DNA from: Minwuia thermotolerans
Lineage (GTDB): Bacteria > Pseudomonadota > Alphaproteobacteria > Minwuiales > Minwuiaceae
DNA: 64,000 nt
NCBI RefSeq assembly: GCF_002924445.1
Contig: NZ_PIGG01000045.1
Location: 124,001-188,000 of the forward strand
Direction: 5' to 3'
This document shows, in pieces, positions 59,755 to 64,000 of this stretch. The notes under the pieces were generated by a model. That model saw nothing but the letters and a program-made list of their open reading frames with translations, searched no databases and was not told the DNA's origin. Position numbers and translations under genes: made by a program. How positions within the stretch are numbered: position 1 is the first letter of the stretch; every line of letters starts with the position of its first letter.

Positions 59755-61842
59755 CTACCTATTCGGCCCGCGATAGGGCTCGATCTGCTCGACTACGGCG
59801 CGCAGCGTCGTCAACGCCTCGGCCGTTTGCGTATTGAGCGTTTCGGCGAAACTACCGATCTCCTGCACGCTTTGCTGAACCTGGTTGCGGATCTCTTCGA
59901 AGGCGCGGCCCAACGCGCTGTCTATGTCCTGGTAGCGATTGACGATGTTGCTGAAGTCGTCGACAGCGGTTTCGAGCGAATCGATAGCCTGGTGCATCGC
60001 GCGCTGCGGTTCCTGGACACCCTGAACTGCCAACTCCATCGCATTGGCTGCGGCTTCGATCATCCGCACGAGTTCACGGTTTGAGGCCTCGATCCGGCCA
60101 GCGGCCTCTGCCATCGGACTGGTTGCGCGCGCCAAGTCTTCCGTCGTCTTCGAAATCTCGGCATTGGCCAGTTCGATTGCGCCCGCGCTATTCGAGACCG
60201 CATCGGCGTGGCGCTGGCTTTGGGTGGTGGCGCCCTGGATCGCCTCGCGCCAGCGATTCAAGCCGACCTGCAATTCCTCAATAGGCGTCAGCAGATCGCC
60301 CCGGAAGGCCTCGGCGAAGCGGCCAGTCTGTCCCTCGATATCGGACATGGCCTTAGTCAGACCGTCGACGAGGCCCGCAAGTCCCTCGCCCATCGCCGCG
60401 GTCGCGCTTTCACCAGCCTGGCGCACCGTCTTGTCGGCTTCGTCAGCTGAGGCCGCGCCAGCCTGTCGGATTGTCTCCGCAATCTCTGACGCGGCTCCTT
60501 GCAGGGTCTGCGCGGACCGCTCGAGGGTTTCGCCACCGCGTTCCGTGTTCTGCTGGATTGCCTGCAGGGCCGTGTCCATTCGCGACAGCAGACGTTCCGT
60601 CCCATCGTTCAGAACCTGTGTGGCACCCTCTGTCGACGCTGCCATCTGACTGCGTAGCTCACCTATCTGTTGCGCTAGCGCGGCTACCGCCGCGTCGACC
60701 TGCCCGGCCATGGTGTTGGAGGAGTTGTCCATCCGCTCGGTCATGACGGAGAGAGACTGGCCGACCTTGTCCATGGTCCTGCCCATCTCTTCCAGGGAGT
60801 CCCTCATGCCCGCGGTCAACTGACCGCTCAGGCCATCCGCAATGTCCTTTGTGGTACTGCCGAGGTTCTGCTCCAGACGCTCCATGATCGGCTGCATGGA
60901 ATTCTGGATGGCTGTCGGCACCCCCTCGTTCAGGGTCTGGAGGCCGACTGTCAGGCTGTTCTCCATCGACGCCAGGCGTTCGGTTTGTTGCTCGGCAGCG
61001 GTCTGCAGCGGGCGACCAAGCTGTGCCACCAGTTCCGGCAAGAGACCCTTCAACTGCTCGGTCTGCCGCTCCTGCTGGGTAAGCATCATTGCCAGCAGGC
61101 TTTCGGGCGTGCGGAACAGGACACGTTTCTCAATCGAATTGCAAAGTCTCAACAAGCGATCGTCGATCTTGCCGGTACGGCCCCGAAGTTCGACAGTGAA
61201 CAAGATTGAGCAAAGCAAACCAGTGAGCGACATGATGAACTTTGCGCTAGCGACGGACAGGAGGTCAGTGAGGGCTCCTGTGGTTCCGGCCTCGGAGCCA
61301 TCCGTAGCCGACCGCAAAGTCTCCGAGGCGGTATCGAGCGCCGCGACGAGACCAAGAAAAGTTAAGAACAAGCCAACTGAAACAAACAGCGCCGGCACAT
61401 GTCGCCAGAAGCCGTCTTCAATCCCGAGATCTTCACGATTGAAATAGGATGATGGACGGACCGAATTGTAAATTCGTTCATTGGCCGAAGACTCCTCTAG
61501 AGTCTCTGCATATTCGCGCCAAGCAGTACCAAGCCGGCTTGCGGGCTCATTCAGACTCCGATTCTCCAGAGCATGCAATTCAGAAGAAAGATCAATGTAG
61601 CTCCGCTGGAAGGCAACTGCGTCCGGTGCGCGCTCAACAATTTCAGAGAAAACCTTGATGGCCTTCAAGATATTACGGGTTTTGAAGTAGTAGCGAATAC
61701 CTACAAAGGCCAACGCGATGACCAGCGCTACGCAAACGAGGCCCGGGGCGTATTCCTGCCGCAACAGGCTTGCGAACAGAAGAACGCCTTGGCCGACAAC
61801 CGTTCCGAAAGCCTGCGCATTTTCCCAGACGGGTCCCCACAT
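59755..61842 (-). CDS. zorA: ZorA, MotA/ExbB-like Zorya motor subunit with long tail
   Basis: This 695-residue protein has membrane segments at about 22-55 and a MotA/TolQ/ExbB-type core (HVPALFVSVGLFLTFLGLVAALDTA, then SVASAKFIMSLTGLLCSILFTVE), followed by an extended helical tail of about 430 residues rich in heptad-like Gln/Glu/Leu. In Zorya the ZorA pentamer tail projects into the cytoplasm and relays phage sensing. I prefer the ATG at 61842; a TTG six codons upstream is also possible. First gene of the operon, divergent from the helicase gene at 62093 across 250 bases. Confidence 0.92.
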   Translation of the reverse strand: MWGPVWENAQAFGTVVGQGVLLFASLLRQEYAPGLVCVALVIALAFVGIRYYFKTRNILKAIKVFSEIVERAPDAVAFQRSYIDLSSELHALENRSLNEPASRLGTAWREYAETLEESSANERIYNSVRPSSYFNREDLGIEDGFWRHVPALFVSVGLFLTFLGLVAALDTASETLRSATDGSEAGTTGALTDLLSVASAKFIMSLTGLLCSILFTVELRGRTGKIDDRLLRLCNSIEKRVLFRTPESLLAMMLTQQERQTEQLKGLLPELVAQLGRPLQTAAEQQTERLASMENSLTVGLQTLNEGVPTAIQNSMQPIMERLEQNLGSTTKDIADGLSGQLTAGMRDSLEEMGRTMDKVGQSLSVMTERMDNSSNTMAGQVDAAVAALAQQIGELRSQMAASTEGATQVLNDGTERLLSRMDTALQAIQQNTERGGETLERSAQTLQGAASEIAETIRQAGAASADEADKTVRQAGESATAAMGEGLAGLVDGLTKAMSDIEGQTGRFAEAFRGDLLTPIEELQVGLNRWREAIQGATTQSQRHADAVSNSAGAIELANAEISKTTEDLARATSPMAEAAGRIEASNRELVRMIEAAANAMELAVQGVQEPQRAMHQAIDSLETAVDDFSNIVNRYQDIDSALGRAFEEIRNQVQQSVQEIGSFAETLNTQTAEALTTLRAVVEQIEPYRGPNR

Positions 61843-62092
61843 GCCGCGCCATACCCCCAAAAAGTCAGGTGAAAAACTACGAACGAGCTGATCTAACCCC
61901 GAGCATTGGAACCAACTTTACGGCGAGTGATCCATGCTGCAACACCCAATGGTCGATTGAGCTTTATTGCCTCCCATCGCGCACGGCATACCCCTTCGCA
62001 ATTGACGGTCTTCCCTCACACCACTGCAAGGAAGTAGCATCCCCTTGCGGTTGCAGAGCTGGGAGTATGCTCGCGACCGCAAGGGAGAGGGC

Positions 62093-64000
62093 GTGGCAGA
62101 TTCATTTTTCGAGAAGCCGATCCTGAACTCGCCCTATGGCTATCCGGGGCGGCACTGGGAACTCGACGACGATGGTCAGCCGACCAATCGGATCATCGAC
62201 ACACGTCGCCATTCCGAACTGATCACGCCGGTCCCCCAGTCCAAGAAGGGCAAGAAGTCGTCCAGGGCCGGCCAGGGTGATCTGCTGACCGAGGCGGACG
62301 GGCAGGAATACGTCCTCAAGCCGATCGTCAACCGGATCCGCGCCGAGGTCGATGTCTGGCGGCGGCTGCCGAGCGAGAGCCAGTGGCGCGTGACGCCGCA
62401 TACGGCCCGCCTGCTGCGCCACTGGCGGGAGCATCAGTTCAACGACGTGCGCCCGTTCTTCTGCCAGGTGGAGGCGGCAGAGACGGCGATCTGGCTGGCC
62501 GAGGTGGCGAGCCGGGAGCGTCCGGCCCATTTCGCGCTGAACCACCTCCAGGATGCCAACGGCGACGCCAATCCGGAACTCTTCCGCATCGCGCTGAAGC
62601 TGGCGACGGGCGCCGGCAAGACCACGGTCATGGCCATGCTGATCGCCTGGCAGACGATCAACGCCGTCCGCATGCCGGGCAGCAACCGCTTCTCCCGAAG
62701 CTTCCTGATCGTCGCGCCGGGCATCACCATCCGCGACCGCCTGCGCGTGCTACTGCCCAATGACCCTGAGAACTACTACCGCACTCGGGAACTGGTGCCC
62801 CAGGACATGCTCGACGATGTGCTGAAGGCGAAGATCGTCGTGACCAACTACCACGCCTTCAAGCACCGTGTGACCACCGACGTCGCCCGCGGCACCCAGA
62901 AGGCGATCGAGGGCCGCGACGGGAAGATGGCGCTGCTGGAGACCGACGGGCAGATGCTCCGCCGGGTCATGCCGGAACTGATGCACGACAAGGCCATCGT
63001 CGTGATCAACGACGAGGCGCATCACTGCTACCGCGAGCGGCCGCTTTCCGCCGAGGAAAAACTCAAGGGCGACGAGAAGAAGGAGGCGGACGAGAACAAC
63101 GCCGCCGCTCGGCTCTGGATATCAGGGCTCGAGGCCATACGCCGCCATCGCGGCATGGGCATCCGGACGGTCTACGACCTGTCGGCGACCCCCTTCTTCC
63201 TGAGGGGCTCGGGCTACCGCGAGGGCACGCTGTTCCCGTGGACGGTCAGCGACTTCTCGCTGGTCGACGCCATCGAAAGCGGCATCGTCAAACTGCCGCG
63301 GGTGCCCATCGCCGACAACATCCCCGGCGGGGACATGCCGCAGTACCGCAACCTCTGGGACACGATCGGCAAGAAGATGCCGAAGAAGGGGTTGTTGAAG
63401 GGCGGCAAGCCTGTCGACTCCCATTCCATTCCGATCCAGCTCCAGACGGCTCTGGAGGCGCTCTACGGGCACTACGAGAAGGTCTTCGATCTGTGGGAAG
63501 ACAACGACATCGGCGTGCCGCCGGTGTTCATCGTCGTCTGCAACAACACCACGACGTCGAAGCTGGTGCACGACTACATCTCCGGCTTCTTCCGGCACCA
63601 CGACGACGAGAGCCGGACCTTCGAACAGGGCCGACTGAAACTCTTCCGCAATTACGACGACAACGGCGAAAGACTGGCGCGGCCGCGGACACTGCTGATC
63701 GACAGCGCCCAGCTGGAATCCGGCGAGGCGCTGGACCGGAACTTCCGCGAGATCGCGACGGACGAGATCGATCGCTTCCGCGACGACATAGTCCAGCGGA
63801 CGGGAGACCGCAACGCCGCCGACAACATCACCGACCAGGATCTGCTGCGCGAGGTCATGAACACCGTCGGCAAGAAGGGCCGTCTGGGCGAGTCGATACG
63901 CTGCGTGGTCTCGGTGTCGATGCTGACCGAGGGCTGGGACGCCAACACGGTGACCCACATCCTTGGCGTCCGCGCCTTCGGCACGCAGCTCCTCTGCGAG
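62093..64000 (+). CDS. Type III restriction-like DEAD helicase/endonuclease, 3' part missing
   Basis: The reading frame is open for 636 codons from GTG 62093 (GGGAGAGG upstream) to the right edge. It has a DEAD-type helicase: motif I LKLATGAGKTTVMAMLIAWQ, motif II INDEAHHCYRE, motif III TVYDLSATPFFLRGSGY, and motif VI-like SIRCVVSVSMLTEGWDANTVTHILGVRAFGTQLLCE. The architecture matches type III Res proteins and the BPTD_3080-like restriction endonucleases. It would translocate along DNA to cut foreign DNA, but any nuclease domain or methylase partner lies beyond the window. Its base composition is closer to the core than to the int region. Divergent from zorA. Confidence 0.82.
   Translation, partial: MADSFFEKPILNSPYGYPGRHWELDDDGQPTNRIIDTRRHSELITPVPQSKKGKKSSRAGQGDLLTEADGQEYVLKPIVNRIRAEVDVWRRLPSESQWRVTPHTARLLRHWREHQFNDVRPFFCQVEAAETAIWLAEVASRERPAHFALNHLQDANGDANPELFRIALKLATGAGKTTVMAMLIAWQTINAVRMPGSNRFSRSFLIVAPGITIRDRLRVLLPNDPENYYRTRELVPQDMLDDVLKAKIVVTNYHAFKHRVTTDVARGTQKAIEGRDGKMALLETDGQMLRRVMPELMHDKAIVVINDEAHHCYRERPLSAEEKLKGDEKKEADENNAAARLWISGLEAIRRHRGMGIRTVYDLSATPFFLRGSGYREGTLFPWTVSDFSLVDAIESGIVKLPRVPIADNIPGGDMPQYRNLWDTIGKKMPKKGLLKGGKPVDSHSIPIQLQTALEALYGHYEKVFDLWEDNDIGVPPVFIVVCNNTTTSKLVHDYISGFFRHHDDESRTFEQGRLKLFRNYDDNGERLARPRTLLIDSAQLESGEALDRNFREIATDEIDRFRDDIVQRTGDRNAADNITDQDLLREVMNTVGKKGRLGESIRCVVSVSMLTEGWDANTVTHILGVRAFGTQLLCE

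Noticed and set aside
1-64000. CRISPR array or cas genes
   Set aside because: No evenly spaced direct repeats and no Cas-like proteins were noticed on either strand.

Overview
The window is high-GC DNA from an alphaproteobacterium, probably a Rhodospirillales-like marine or soil aerobe. That placement is an inference. It rests on a complete ccoNOQP-GHIS cluster next to an FnrN/FnrL-type regulator, PAS_5-type PAS proteins, Lin0512 proteins and strong GC bias. No rRNA and no intact tRNA was seen.

Positions 1-40800 look like ordinary chromosome. 1-6160 holds a truncated heparinase II/III-like polysaccharide lyase and a run of cyclic-di-GMP genes: a degenerate HD-GYP receptor, a GGDEF cyclase, a canonical HD-GYP phosphodiesterase and a PAS_5 protein. 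Next come an MscS-family channel and a phytanoyl-CoA dioxygenase-like enzyme. 10163-17939 (minus strand) is the whole cbb3 oxidase locus in order ccoN-O-Q-P-G-H-I-S, with the short ccoQ and ccoS present. Its control region carries a perfect FNR box, shared with a divergent hemerythrin-like gene. An FNR-type oxygen sensor follows, then a second perfect FNR box in front of a tandem universal stress protein. Together these form a microaerobic module.

20417-25947 holds two Lin0512 paralogues in tandem, a sulfotransferase-TPR-sulfotransferase protein, a PAS-PAS-PAS-GGDEF protein and a single-domain universal stress protein. 25965-35483 (minus strand) is a beta-oxidation operon: fadE, fadI, fadJ, an acetyl-CoA hydrolase/transferase and a short putative aconitase. 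Divergent from it are E1 alpha, E1 beta and E2 of a 2-oxo acid dehydrogenase, with unusual acidic segments and no E3. A second PAS_5 protein and a membrane protein close the core part.

From about 41.0 kb the base composition drops and an integrative element begins: a P4-like tyrosine integrase, an unknown protein, an AlpA-type regulator and a 1107-residue prim-pol/helicase. This layout resembles a phage satellite or integrative element carrying defence cargo. The cargo is (i) a wHTH + PD-(D/E)XK nuclease overlapping a HEPN protein, a pair I do not recognise as a named system, (ii) a Gabija-like OLD nuclease/UvrD helicase pair, (iii) an IS3 OrfA scar, (iv) a complete type I Zorya operon zorABCD on the minus strand, and (v) a type III restriction-like DEAD helicase running off the right edge. 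The distal end of the island lies outside the window.
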